A DNA stretch of 64,000 nucleotides from JBARRO01 sp049644265 (GTDB lineage: Bacteria; Bacteroidota; Ignavibacteria; UBA10030), in the NCBI GenBank assembly GCA_049644265.1, contig JBARRO010000224.1, positions 1-64,000 on the forward strand, read 5' to 3'. Every line of letters starts with the position of its first letter. The stretch's first letter is position 1. Below are positions 34,420-43,300 of this stretch, piece by piece. A model generated the notes under the pieces. The model worked only from the letters and a program-made list of their open reading frames with translations. It had not been told where the DNA came from and did not search any database. A program made the position numbers and the translations under genes.

Positions 34420-35988
34420 CTACACACGGTCCAGCGCGGCGTTGAACGCGACTTCCGGCTGGCCCGTGCTCTCGTCATATCCTTTGACTCCCATTTCCGG
34501 AATGTCGAGACCTTCGAGCTCGTCCTTTTCCGAGACTCGCAACCCCATCAGGACATCCGAGAGTTTGAAGAACCCATACATCACGGAAAAGACAAACGCA
34601 ATGCAGGTTGCGGAACCGATGAGTTGGGCAAAAAATTGGCCCGGGTCGCCATACAGCAGGCCTCGCACGGTTCCCGGCACTCCATTCCAACCTTCCCCAT
34701 ACATTCCGTCCGCAAAGAGTCCGAGAGAGAGCACTCCCCACAAACCATTGACGCCGTGAACGGCAATGGCACCGACGGGATCATCAATGCGAAGTTTCTG
34801 GTCGATGAAGAAAACCGCCGCCACGACAAGGATCCCGGACACTGCTCCGATAACAACTGCAGACAGGGCATTGACAAACGCGCACGGAGCGGTGATTGCA
34901 ACCAGACCCGCAAGCATTCCGTTTGCCATCATGCTGGGATCCGGCTTCTTATACTTGATCCACATATAAAACGTCGCACACAGCGCTCCGCTCGCCCCGG
35001 CGAGCATGGTGTTCGTTGCAACCACACCAATCCGAAGGTCGTTCCCCGCCAGAGTCGAACCCGGATTGAATCCGAACCAGCCGAACGCGAGAATGAACGT
35101 TCCGATCATTGCCATAGGGATATTATGCCCCGGGATGGCATTTGATGAGCCGTCCTTGTTGTATTTTCCGATTCTCGGACCAAGAACTATGGCTCCGGCA
35201 AGAGCAGCAACACCTCCGACGAGATGAACAACGGAAGAGCCCGCGAAATCAACGTGGCCATGCCCCAGACCGAAATTCACTCCGAGAGCAGACAACCATC
35301 CACCGCCCCAGACCCAGTTCCCGAAGATCGGGTAGACGACCATGGAAATGAAGAATCCGAAAATGATGAACGATAGAAACTTCCAGCGTTCTGCCATGGC
35401 ACCCGTCGGAATGGTTGCCGTCGTGTCCATGAACACCATCTGAAAGAGAAAGAGGGTGTAGATGCCGACATCGTAGACGGAGTTGTTGAGGAAAAATCCG
35501 GTTCCGCCGAGCAGCCCGAAGTTCTTGCCGAAGAGTGTGATTGACAACTCGGTCGTGAGACCTGGAGTCCCTCCTAGCGAAGCAACTCCGCCGACTCCAC
35601 CAAACATGATGGCAAATCCACAGATCCAAAATCCAATCATGCCGATGGGATACACGAGAAAGTTCATCGCCATGGTGTGTGCGACGTTCTTTGCGCGTGT
35701 GAATCCGGTCTCGACCATGGCAAAACCGGCCTGCATAAACATGACCAGGAAGCCGGTCAGAAGCGTCCAGACGATGTTGAGGGCAATGCGGCCGTGTCCC
35801 AGTGCATCAGCCAATTCCGCGATCGTCGGTTGGCCGGGCTTGGCAGCGGGAACGTCCGCTGCGGTCCCGGTTTTCGAGCCGGTCGCGTCACCGTCGGCCC
35901 ATGCGAGGGCCGGGGATGCGACCATAACGGCGAACAACACGCACACAAGGACAAGTGTGCGTCGAAAGAAAGGACCTGGTTTCATCAT
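34420..35988 (-). CDS. amtB: Ammonium transporter, Amt family
   Basis: A 522-aa protein with an N-terminal signal peptide (about residues 1-31, ending ALAWA) and some eleven membrane helices. Amt signatures include MQAGFAMVETGFTRAKN, FNPGSTLAGNDLRIG and VHGVNGLWGVLSLGLFADG. It conducts ammonium across the inner membrane and is normally blocked by a PII protein, here encoded two genes upstream. ATG at 35988 has AGGAGG four bases upstream; a second ATG follows at once. The region after the signal peptide (about 32-60) is a Gly/Ala/Pro-rich periplasmic stretch. Confidence 0.96.
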   Translation of the reverse strand: MMKPGPFFRRTLVLVCVLFAVMVASPALAWADGDATGSKTGTAADVPAAKPGQPTIAELADALGHGRIALNIVWTLLTGFLVMFMQAGFAMVETGFTRAKNVAHTMAMNFLVYPIGMIGFWICGFAIMFGGVGGVASLGGTPGLTTELSITLFGKNFGLLGGTGFFLNNSVYDVGIYTLFLFQMVFMDTTATIPTGAMAERWKFLSFIIFGFFISMVVYPIFGNWVWGGGWLSALGVNFGLGHGHVDFAGSSVVHLVGGVAALAGAIVLGPRIGKYNKDGSSNAIPGHNIPMAMIGTFILAFGWFGFNPGSTLAGNDLRIGVVATNTMLAGASGALCATFYMWIKYKKPDPSMMANGMLAGLVAITAPCAFVNALSAVVIGAVSGILVVAAVFFIDQKLRIDDPVGAIAVHGVNGLWGVLSLGLFADGMYGEGWNGVPGTVRGLLYGDPGQFFAQLIGSATCIAFVFSVMYGFFKLSDVLMGLRVSEKDELEGLDIPEMGVKGYDESTGQPEVAFNAALDRV

Positions 35989-36047
35989 ACTTCCTCCTTT
36001 TGTTGAAAGATTGTGAGAAGAACGCCTTGAGGTTGAAACGCAATGCT

Positions 36048-37127
36048 CTAGAAACTGATCACACTCCCGATGGCGAATGTGTTCTGATGTGTCAGGACGT
36101 TGATTCCGGCCCGTTCGTCAAACGACGCCACGGTGGACCAGTCATGGCGGTATTCGCCGCGGAGAAGAAGATTCGGCACAACGCGGTATTCATACGTCAG
36201 GGTGACCTCGCGCAGCTCGTGGACAATTCCGGTGGCGTAGCCGTCGGGGTCGCTGAAGATTTCACCCCTGACGGCAAGGCCCGAGCGATCGTCGAGCTTG
36301 TACAGCCCGTAGAGAGCGGCGCCTTTCCATGAAACAAATCCGCCCGGGAGAAATTCGGAGCCATAGTCGGCATTCGCCGCGATCGACAACCGCTCCGTGG
36401 CTTGATAGGCGGCGATGATATCGACGACGTTCCGCCGTCCCGCACCGATGCTGTCCGGTTGTTCGGCACCGCCAATCCAATTGAGGATCAATGAGCCTCC
36501 GTCGACCGGGGTAAAGTTCACGGTGGCTCCGAGAGTTTTTGCGTCGTTGTTATCGACGATGTTGTTCCATCCGTTGTAGAGATACCCGGAGACGGACAGA
36601 TTCCCGAAGACTGAATATGTTGCACGGAGTCCGACATGGTAGTAGGGAATCGCCCAGGCAAACAGGAACGAGCGACTGTAATTCCAGTTGTCCTTCGACT
36701 CGATCACTTCGAGACCCATGTGGGTGACGAATTTTCCCGCCTCCACCGTGAGGCCCGACCCGACCGGAGCAATGATGCTGATATAGGCCTGCTGGAGGTT
36801 GTTCAGAGAACTTTGGGAACTTCCCTGGACCAGGTCGTTTGTCGACCCGAAATCGGCATCGATCCGGAAGCCGATCGGCCCGCCGGTCTTTTGGAACGCA
36901 ATCTCCGCAAGCGAAAGGGAAAACTGATTCTCTGCCACATCGAAATTGCGGTATTTATTGTTGTGGCTCGTCGGCCGCGCGAAATTCCGGCTATAGTAGA
37001 AATCGACAAACCCGCTCGTGGCAATCTCCTCACCTGGTTCCTTGGCCTGTCCGTTCAAACGCAACGGGACAAGGACCGCCAGCATCTGAAAGCACCGCAA
37101 GGCGATGCTGAACTTGTGCGTGTTCAT
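36048..37127 (-). CDS. Outer-membrane beta-barrel porin (BBP2-like)
   Basis: A 359-aa protein with a signal-peptide-like start (hydrophobic residues ~8-26) and a long series of alternating-hydrophobic beta strands ending in an aromatic residue (final ISF), typical of outer-membrane barrels. It resembles the putative OmpL-like/BBP2 porin group (GFVDFYYSRNF, NYSRSFLFAWAIPYYHVGLRA). Placed between glnK and amtB, it probably lets ammonium or small nitrogen compounds through the outer membrane (context inference). ATG at 37127 has AAGGAG four to five bases upstream. Confidence 0.8.
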   Translation of the reverse strand: MNTHKFSIALRCFQMLAVLVPLRLNGQAKEPGEEIATSGFVDFYYSRNFARPTSHNNKYRNFDVAENQFSLSLAEIAFQKTGGPIGFRIDADFGSTNDLVQGSSQSSLNNLQQAYISIIAPVGSGLTVEAGKFVTHMGLEVIESKDNWNYSRSFLFAWAIPYYHVGLRATYSVFGNLSVSGYLYNGWNNIVDNNDAKTLGATVNFTPVDGGSLILNWIGGAEQPDSIGAGRRNVVDIIAAYQATERLSIAANADYGSEFLPGGFVSWKGAALYGLYKLDDRSGLAVRGEIFSDPDGYATGIVHELREVTLTYEYRVVPNLLLRGEYRHDWSTVASFDERAGINVLTHQNTFAIGSVISF

Positions 37128-37163
37128 AGTTCTCCTTCATTTAGTGGTTGTGGTTCCCCTGAA

Positions 37164-37502
37164 TTACAGAGCTTCTTCTCCGACTTCTTCAGTCCTGACG
37201 CGGACCACTTCATCCACAGGCAGGATAAAGATCTTCCCGTCCCCGACAGAACCGGTCTTTGCAGTCTTCACGACGATATTGACGGCACTGTCGGAAAGAT
37301 TGTCAGGGACAACGATCTCGAGCTTCACTTTCGGGAGGAAATCAATTGTGTATTCCGAGCCTCGATAGACTTCCGAATGCCCTTTCTGCCGCCCGAATCC
37401 CTTCACTTCTGAAACCGTCATCCCTCGAATTCCGGCTTCCTGCAGTGCTTCCCGAACATCGTTCAGTCTGTGCGGCCGTATGACCGCTTCAATCTTCTTC
37501 AT
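37164..37502 (-). CDS. glnK: Nitrogen regulatory protein PII
   Basis: A 112-aa PII signal protein. It starts MKKIEAVIRPHRLNDVREAL; the T-loop contains Y51 in GHSEVYRGSEY, the usual uridylylation site; the B-loop TGSVGDGKIFILPV binds ATP/2-oxoglutarate. Its place with amtB makes GlnK the best name. ATG at 37502 has AGGAG seven bases upstream. A strong promoter lies far upstream at 37895-37923, leaving a ~385-nt leader. Confidence 0.95.
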   Translation of the reverse strand: MKKIEAVIRPHRLNDVREALQEAGIRGMTVSEVKGFGRQKGHSEVYRGSEYTIDFLPKVKLEIVVPDNLSDSAVNIVVKTAKTGSVGDGKIFILPVDEVVRVRTEEVGEEAL

Positions 37503-37606
37503 ACAGTTTCTCCTGGTTGTAAGATTGTTTTGTTCATTGTTGCTCACGAGCCGCCATTTTCAACTCATGGGATATCCTCCTTCCCTCATCACCCCGACTG
37601 TTTACA

Positions 37607-37635
37607 TTGACTTTCGGGAGTGAGCGTGATATATT
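37607..37635 (+). promoter_or_regulatory. Plus-strand promoter in front of the candidate structured RNA
   Basis: TTGACT (37607-37612), 17-nt spacer, TATATT (37630-37635). Transcription would start near 37641, at the base of the closing stem of the candidate RNA. It points away from glnK and no protein gene follows on this strand for 2.5 kb. Confidence 0.6.
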
Positions 37636-37638
37636 CGG

Positions 37639-37808
37639 ACGAGCAGGTTGAACACGAAGCGGCCAGGGCACACCCCGGCAGCGCCAAAAATGATCGGAGC
37701 CCTTTGGGGCTTCACATCATGACCCTACGAGAGTAGGTCGCTCTTCACGAGAACGCGCCACGTTCTTCACCGTGAGGAGGACTTTGGCAGACGGTTCAGC
37801 CTGCTCGT
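37639..37808 (+). ncRNA. Candidate structured small RNA (~170 nt, multibranched)
   Basis: The ends pair in a 15-bp stem (37639-37653 with 37794-37808, including one U-G pair). Inside, a hairpin GCCaGGG-CACA-CCCcGGC (around 37661-37681), a six-bp helix (37683-37688 with 37783-37788), and within it three hairpins: TGAT...AGCCC/GGGCT...ATCA, CTAC-GAGA-GTAG with a GNRA tetraloop, and GAACG/CGTTC. The U-G pair and GNRA loop favour the plus strand, which also has its own promoter. Multibranched shape argues against a simple 6S rod. It could instead be part of the glnK leader on the other strand. No family recognised. Confidence 0.45.
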
Positions 37809-37825
37809 TGTTCACATCGATATAT

Positions 37826-37873
37826 ACTTAACTAAATACTGCCATCTTAGCATATATACTTATTTAGTTAAGT
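37826..37873. promoter_or_regulatory. 13-bp AT-rich inverted repeat, possible operator
   Basis: ACTTAACTAAATA (37826-37838) and its exact reverse complement (37861-37873) are separated by 22 bp; a direct repeat TATATACTTA (37821-37830 and 37853-37862) overlaps. It lies just downstream of the -10 box of the glnK promoter, a good place for a repressor; the bound protein is unknown. Confidence 0.5.
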
Positions 37874-37894
37874 CTGTGAATTGATTACATGAAA

Positions 37895-37923
37895 AATATA
37901 AGGTACTACGAAAAGCATGTCAA
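37895..37923 (-). promoter_or_regulatory. Promoter of the glnK-porin-amtB unit
   Basis: Minus-strand TTGACA (37923-37918), 17-nt spacer, TATATT (37900-37895). Start near 37888, 385 nt before the glnK ATG. It is sigma-70-like; no sigma-54 (GG-N10-GC) site was noticed. Confidence 0.6.
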
Positions 37924-37970
37924 GTGTTTTCTTTACAATTTGTCAAAGGGGATTCGGAGGGCAGACGGCA

Positions 37971-38026
37971 GATGGATGAGGGGTGATGGATGAGGGGTGA
38001 TGGATGAGGGGTGACGGATGAGCGAT
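37971..38026. repeat. 14-bp tandem repeat, about four units
   Basis: Three perfect copies of GATGGATGAGGGGT (from 37971) and a fourth diverged copy. Followed by purine-rich AAAGGGTAAAAGG-type sequence. Non-coding; possibly variable in length between strains. Confidence 0.8.
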
Positions 38027-38226
38027 GATGGAGGATGGAAAAGGGTAAAAGGTAAAGGGAAAAAGGAAATAGGCAAAGGAAGAAACCAGATTCTAAACGG
38101 GGTTTTTTGCGAGAAGGCGAGCGATGAGCTGAAGAGCAGATGGGCAGACTGCGGATGACAGAAGGCAGGTGGCAGTGGCAGACACCAGATTGCAGACACT
38201 TGAGCTAACCGCTAATTGCTAACTGC

Positions 38227-39279
38227 TCACGCCGGCTGTTGCTGTGTCAGACAGTGGATAGTGCCGAGACCCCAGACGAGGTCGACGGCGTGAATGCCGA
38301 TAACGGGGCGGTTGGAGAACAGTTCGGAAAGAATTCCCAAGGCGATACGGTCTGAGGGATCGTTGAATGTGGGGACGAGGACAGCAGAGTTCGAAATGTA
38401 GAAATTTGCGTAGCTGGCGGGAAGGCGCTGGCCGTCAAACACAACCGGTTCCGGCATTGGGAGAAGGATAACCCGAATACGCTCCCCGCTCTCAAGCTTC
38501 ATTCCTTCCAGACGCTCCCGGTTGTCCCGCAGCGGGCGATAGTTCGGATCGCTTGAATTCTTCTCTGAACAGAGAACGACAGTGTTGGGATTCACAAACC
38601 GGCACAAGTCGTCCACATGCCCGTGAGTGTCATCCCCCGCAATCCCCTTCCCCAGCCACAAAACATTCGTTACCCCAAGATACCGTGAGAAAACCTTTTC
38701 GTACTCTTGCTTTCCAAAACCGGGGTTTCGTACCTGCGCTTTGGGGTCGAGCAGACACTCCTCGGTCGTTATAAGCGTCCCCCGGCCGTTTACATCAATA
38801 CTTCCCCCTTCCAACACGACGGATTTTTCGTTTTGCTTCACTTCAACCACAGGTTTCCCCAACAACTTCGCCGCATGTTCTGGAACCCGAACATCCTTCC
38901 TCCAATTCGGATATTTTGCCCAGCCGTTGAAACGAAATCGCAAAACGGTTACGCGATCGTCTTTTACCGAACGAGCAAAGATAGGGCCGGAGTCCCGTGT
39001 CCATCCGCGGTCTGTCGGAATGCGGAAAAATTCGATTGCCGAGAAGTTCGCACCAATCCGTTGAAGGGCTTTTCGGGCTTTGAGCTCGTGAGATTTCGAC
39101 TCAACCAGAATCCTTACTGTCTCTCCGACACCGATTCTCCGCACAATTTCACCGAACACCCAGGGAATTGGGGGAAATTTCCCGGGCCAATCGGACAGAA
39201 TGTGCGGCCAGCCGATCCACGTGGCTTCATGCCGCTCCCATTCAGCCGGCATTCTAAGTAAAGCTGACGAATCAGTCAC
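38227..39279 (-). CDS. aguA: Agmatine deiminase
   Basis: A 350-aa guanidino-group deiminase (PPAD family) converting agmatine to N-carbamoylputrescine and ammonia. Family landmarks: EWERHEATWIGWP at the start, RGWTRDSGPIF, GDDTHGHVDDLCRFV, and the catalytic C343 in TIHCLTQQQP at the extreme C-terminus. It follows the next-step enzyme by 8 nt, so the two act in sequence. No arginine decarboxylase is in the window. Confidence 0.95.
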   Translation of the reverse strand: MTDSSALLRMPAEWERHEATWIGWPHILSDWPGKFPPIPWVFGEIVRRIGVGETVRILVESKSHELKARKALQRIGANFSAIEFFRIPTDRGWTRDSGPIFARSVKDDRVTVLRFRFNGWAKYPNWRKDVRVPEHAAKLLGKPVVEVKQNEKSVVLEGGSIDVNGRGTLITTEECLLDPKAQVRNPGFGKQEYEKVFSRYLGVTNVLWLGKGIAGDDTHGHVDDLCRFVNPNTVVLCSEKNSSDPNYRPLRDNRERLEGMKLESGERIRVILLPMPEPVVFDGQRLPASYANFYISNSAVLVPTFNDPSDRIALGILSELFSNRPVIGIHAVDLVWGLGTIHCLTQQQPA

Positions 39280-39287
39280 GGTCGTAG

Positions 39288-40190
39288 TTATTTCGTTGAG
39301 GAATCCAAAAACCTTGAGGTAATGCCCTGGTAGGCGTCAATACGACGGTCCCGAAGAAACGGCCAGTTGCGGCGGATGGTTTCCAGATGGTTCAAATCGA
39401 CTTCGGCAATAAGGATTTCCTCTTTGTCTGTGGAGGCCTCGGCAAGAATGACCCCTTGAGGATCTGCGATGAAGGATGACCCCCAGAACTCTATCCCTGG
39501 GGAGTCCTTCGAGACCTTTTCCAGGCCAATGCGGTTTGCCACGGCGACATAGACTCCGTTGGCGATTGCATGACCCCGCTGCACCGTTTGCCAGGCATCT
39601 CGTTGAGCCTTTCCATACTGCGCCTTCTCATGAGGATGCCATCCGATGGCTGTCGGATAGAAGAGCGTGCTGGCTCCGAGGAGAGAGGAAATCCGTGCAC
39701 CTTCCGGATACCACTGATCCCAGCAGATCAGCGTTGAGACACGGCCAAATGGTGTATCGACGGCGCCAAATCCGAGGTCGCCGGGTGTGAAATAGAATTT
39801 CTCGTAGTAAGCGGGATCGTCGGGGATGTGCATCTTCCTATACAGGCCCGCGATTGACCCGTCGGTGGTGACGATGGCAGCGCTGTTGTGATAGATTCCT
39901 GGCGCCCGACGTTCGAACAGCGGCGTTATGACAACGATGCCCAGCCTCTTTGCCAGCTTTCCAACCGCCTCCGTTGAAGGGCCGGGGATGGGTTCCGCAA
40001 GATCAAAGGCATCGTGATCTTCCGTCTGACAAAAATATCGGGACTTGAAGAGCTCAGGCAAACAGGCCACTTGAGCCCCCTTGCGTGCTGCTTCTTCGAT
40101 CTTCGCCAGCGCATGCGCAAGATTCTCCGCGGGGTTTGTGCCCGTGGCCATCTGGATAAGTCCAACAGAATATTTTCGCAGGTTTGACAT
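39288..40190 (-). CDS. aguB: N-carbamoylputrescine amidase
   Basis: A 300-aa nitrilase-superfamily amidase releasing putrescine, CO2 and ammonia. Triad E46 (ACLPELF), K119 (YRKMHIPDDP) and C156 (LICWDQWYPEGAR); the last two motifs are those of the AguB branch. The ATG at 40190 gives the usual N-terminus (SVGLIQMA); an upstream extension to 40322 is unlikely. Tight spacing to aguA supports a two-gene polyamine operon. Confidence 0.94.
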   Translation of the reverse strand: MSNLRKYSVGLIQMATGTNPAENLAHALAKIEEAARKGAQVACLPELFKSRYFCQTEDHDAFDLAEPIPGPSTEAVGKLAKRLGIVVITPLFERRAPGIYHNSAAIVTTDGSIAGLYRKMHIPDDPAYYEKFYFTPGDLGFGAVDTPFGRVSTLICWDQWYPEGARISSLLGASTLFYPTAIGWHPHEKAQYGKAQRDAWQTVQRGHAIANGVYVAVANRIGLEKVSKDSPGIEFWGSSFIADPQGVILAEASTDKEEILIAEVDLNHLETIRRNWPFLRDRRIDAYQGITSRFLDSSTK

Positions 40191-40272
40191 TCCAGCATCA
40201 AGAACAGACAAGCAGACAAAATTTTCGGGAACATAGTACGGAAAATTCCTTTGAAAGGGAAAAGCGGTTTCC

Positions 40273-40301
40273 TTTACAAACACACAAAAATGGCCTATAA
40301 T
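40273..40301 (+). promoter_or_regulatory. Promoter of the secreted amidase gene
   Basis: TTTACA (40273-40278), 17-nt spacer, TATAAT (40296-40301), about 40 nt before the ATG at 40342. A near-perfect sigma-70 type site. Confidence 0.6.
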
Positions 40302-40341
40302 GAGTTGCCGTTCATGTTTCATTTCTCAGATAAGGGGCGAT

Positions 40342-43300
40342 ATGAAAATCCTTCCATCCATTCTCTTCGGTTTGATGTTCGGTTCATCTGTTGTTCTGCT
40401 TGCTCAAGAGGACGGCAGCAAACAGGCATTTCCGTTGCATGATGCCATCAGAATCCTGACCCCACAACGGAATGCAGTTCTTTATGAATCCTCCCCGAGT
40501 GCGCCATTCGACGATTCGAACGATCGTCTGGTATTCGCAGGTAACGCTACGGACACGGCCTGGGTTCTTGAAGTTGCCTTCATAGACGGCGACGGCATAT
40601 CCTCAGGCTGGTCCCGCGCCGAGCTCCATTGGCACACAGGTGGTATGTTTTGGGCAAGAGTCCTGATCAGTTCCCGGGATCAATGGTCAAGAGTGCGTTT
40701 CAGGATCGTCGACCAGGGTTTGAGGAGCACGGTCTCAGTCAAATTCCACGCCCTCGATTTCATAACTCCTGCACGTGAAGAGCAATTCCATCCCTCACCA
40801 ATTTCTAACCTGGCAGCTGCCAGTTTAGATTCGATACCATCCCCTTCCCTCGTCCTCCGATCAACCTGGGGAGCTTCACCTCCCAACGGCTCGCTCGTGC
40901 CTCATCTCCCCTTTCGCGCAGCAATCCATCACACCGCAATCAACCGAGTCACGACTCTCGCCCAGGGAATCAATGAGATGAAATTCATTCAGGATCTCCA
41001 TATGAACGGAAATGGATGGAAGGATATCGGCTACCATTTCTGCATTGACGATTCGGGACGCATTTATCAGGCGACGGAGGTTCAGTACGTAGCATCACAC
41101 GTCGATAACGGAAACACCGGCAACGTGGGCATTGCGTTCATGGGGGATTTTTCTGTCAATCAGCCGACTCCGCTGGCGCTTCAAGCTTGTTCCAATTTGC
41201 TGGCGTACCTTGAGACTCAGTTTCCGATCCAGACTGATTCCGTTTTTGGTCATAGGGACTACAATCCCAACACAGTCTGCCCCGGTTCCGCTTTTTATCC
41301 ACTTCTTCCTCAGTTAAGAAACAGCGTTCGACAGCAGGTTTCATTTGGAGCCCCATATGTCAAGAACCCACAGCCAACTCCTTATTCAACGACAGTGGAC
41401 CCCGGGACATCAATTTCCTTCAACCTTCGCGACGATGGCGAGGGAATCCTCACAAGTTCCCTCGTTGTTACGATCGGCCTGGCAAATGTGCAGCCGGTCG
41501 TCCAACAAATTGACCCGAACGAAATCAAGGCGACATTCACGCCGGCATCTCCGTTTCAGTTTTCCTCGACGATCACGGTGACCGTCTTTGCGAACGATCA
41601 ATCTACCCCTTCCAAGAGCCTGTTATATCACTACCAATTCAAGACCAAAGCCCAGACCATCTATAATGAGACTCTTACAGAAAACACCATTTCAAACGCT
41701 ACCTGGACACAGACAGGCAGCTGGACCTCGACCATCAGTGACGCGATCCTGCCCGAGCTCAACGACGGCGTGATGATCTACGCACGAGATTCGCTCGCGG
41801 ACCACAGTTTCGAAATTCATCCGAACATCGTTGAATCCGGCAACTACCTCATCTCGCTGGCAATGCCACGGCAGGAGAACGGACTGAATGCCCGATATGT
41901 CGTTACAAATTCACTTGGAGTTCGGAAGGAAGAGTATGTTGAATACAACAGGAACTTCGAAAAAGCTTGGTTCCAACTCGGAACGAGTTCCGTGTATTTC
42001 TCGTCCGGCTCACCCTCCAACGCATCGATTGCTCTCCTGCCTGCGCCGGGGTTTACGACAATGATGATGGTGGATGCACTGAAGCTTGAGAAAGTAGATC
42101 CGTTACTTCCGCCAGCAATTCCCGAGCTGAAAAGCGTGACAATCAATGCGCAGGGAAAGGTAGAGATTCGCTGGTATCACACGCTCGAGGCCGGGATCAA
42201 GGGATTCAGGCTGTTCAAGAGCATGGATGGAACGACCTGGAGCGATACGGTCGTCACGGAGAAGGTCCTGACATCGGCGGACACATCGTTCGCATTTGCG
42301 CCGCCAGGCGGCAGCGGAATGCTTTTCTTCAGGATTGTTGCGGTCGATACGATGAAAACAGAGGATATCGGGAGCGGAGCAGATTATGTCCTCAGCGAGC
42401 CGTCGGATATCTACGGAGTCACGTACGGTGTTTCTCCCCGGCTGTTGGTTGTCGACAACTTTGACAGAGTAGGAAGCTGGGGACCGGCCCAACATCCGTT
42501 TGTGCGATCGTTTGGACTCGCGTTGTGGCCGTACGGCGTTGGATGGGAATCAGCAGTAAACGACGCGATCGAATCGGGTGATATTGCGTTGGAGCAATAC
42601 GATGTCGTCATGTATCTTTGTGGAGATGACAGTGACCGCGATGAGTCAGTTTCAAACATCGAACAAGTGCGCCTGCTTCGGTACCTGCAGCACGGAGGAA
42701 AGTTGTTCATCTCCGGCTCTGAAATAGGATACGATCTTGCCCGGGCGGGCAGACCGGACGCCGCACTCTATGCGCAGATTTTTCGGGCGTCCTTTCAGGG
42801 CGACGACTCCGGCATCCGCAGCTGCACGGGAGCTGCCGCGACACCGTTCAGTGGACTCACCTTTACGTTTGGCGCCGTCACGGCAGACACGTACATCGAA
42901 GATTTTCCGGACTACATTGCACCTACGGGCGGCAGCACAACAGCCCTCTTCTATGAAAACAGCACAAAAGTCGCGGGCGTGACCTACACCGGAACCTTCG
43001 GTCCGAACTCAACAGCTCCGGGGCGCATCGTTTACTTTTCTTTTCCGTTTGAGACTATCTATCCTTCTGAAAGTCGGCGCCTGGCAATGAAAGGTGTGTT
43101 GGACTACCTGGGCATTGCGACTCAGGTCTCGGAAAATCCGGTCAATGGGGTCCCGCGTGAATTTCGGCTTGAACAGAATTTCCCGAACCCGTTTAATCCT
43201 GAGACAGCGATCAGCTATCAGCTGTCAGCAAACAGTTTTGTAAATCTGGTCATTTATGATTTATTGGGAAGAAAGATTGCGACGTTGGTCGAAGGTCAGA

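Larger units (their letters stand above)
37503..38226. other. 724-nt non-coding region between glnK and the agmatine deiminase gene
   Basis: No convincing protein gene. It holds, in order, a plus-strand promoter (37607-37635), a candidate structured RNA (37639-37808), an AT-rich palindrome (37826-37873), the minus-strand glnK promoter (37895-37923), a 14-bp tandem repeat (37971-38026), purine-rich low-complexity DNA (38027-38110) and word repeats (38160-38228). The last touches the agmatine deiminase stop codon. Confidence 0.7.

Noticed and set aside
37603..37620. CRISPR or transposon signals in the repeat-rich 37.6-38.2 kb gap
   Set aside because: Repeats are adjacent tandem units without unique spacers, and no transposase or terminal inverted repeats are present.
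37639..37808. Assignment of the structured RNA as 6S RNA
   Set aside because: Length and closing stem fit, but the predicted interior is multibranched instead of a rod with a central bubble.
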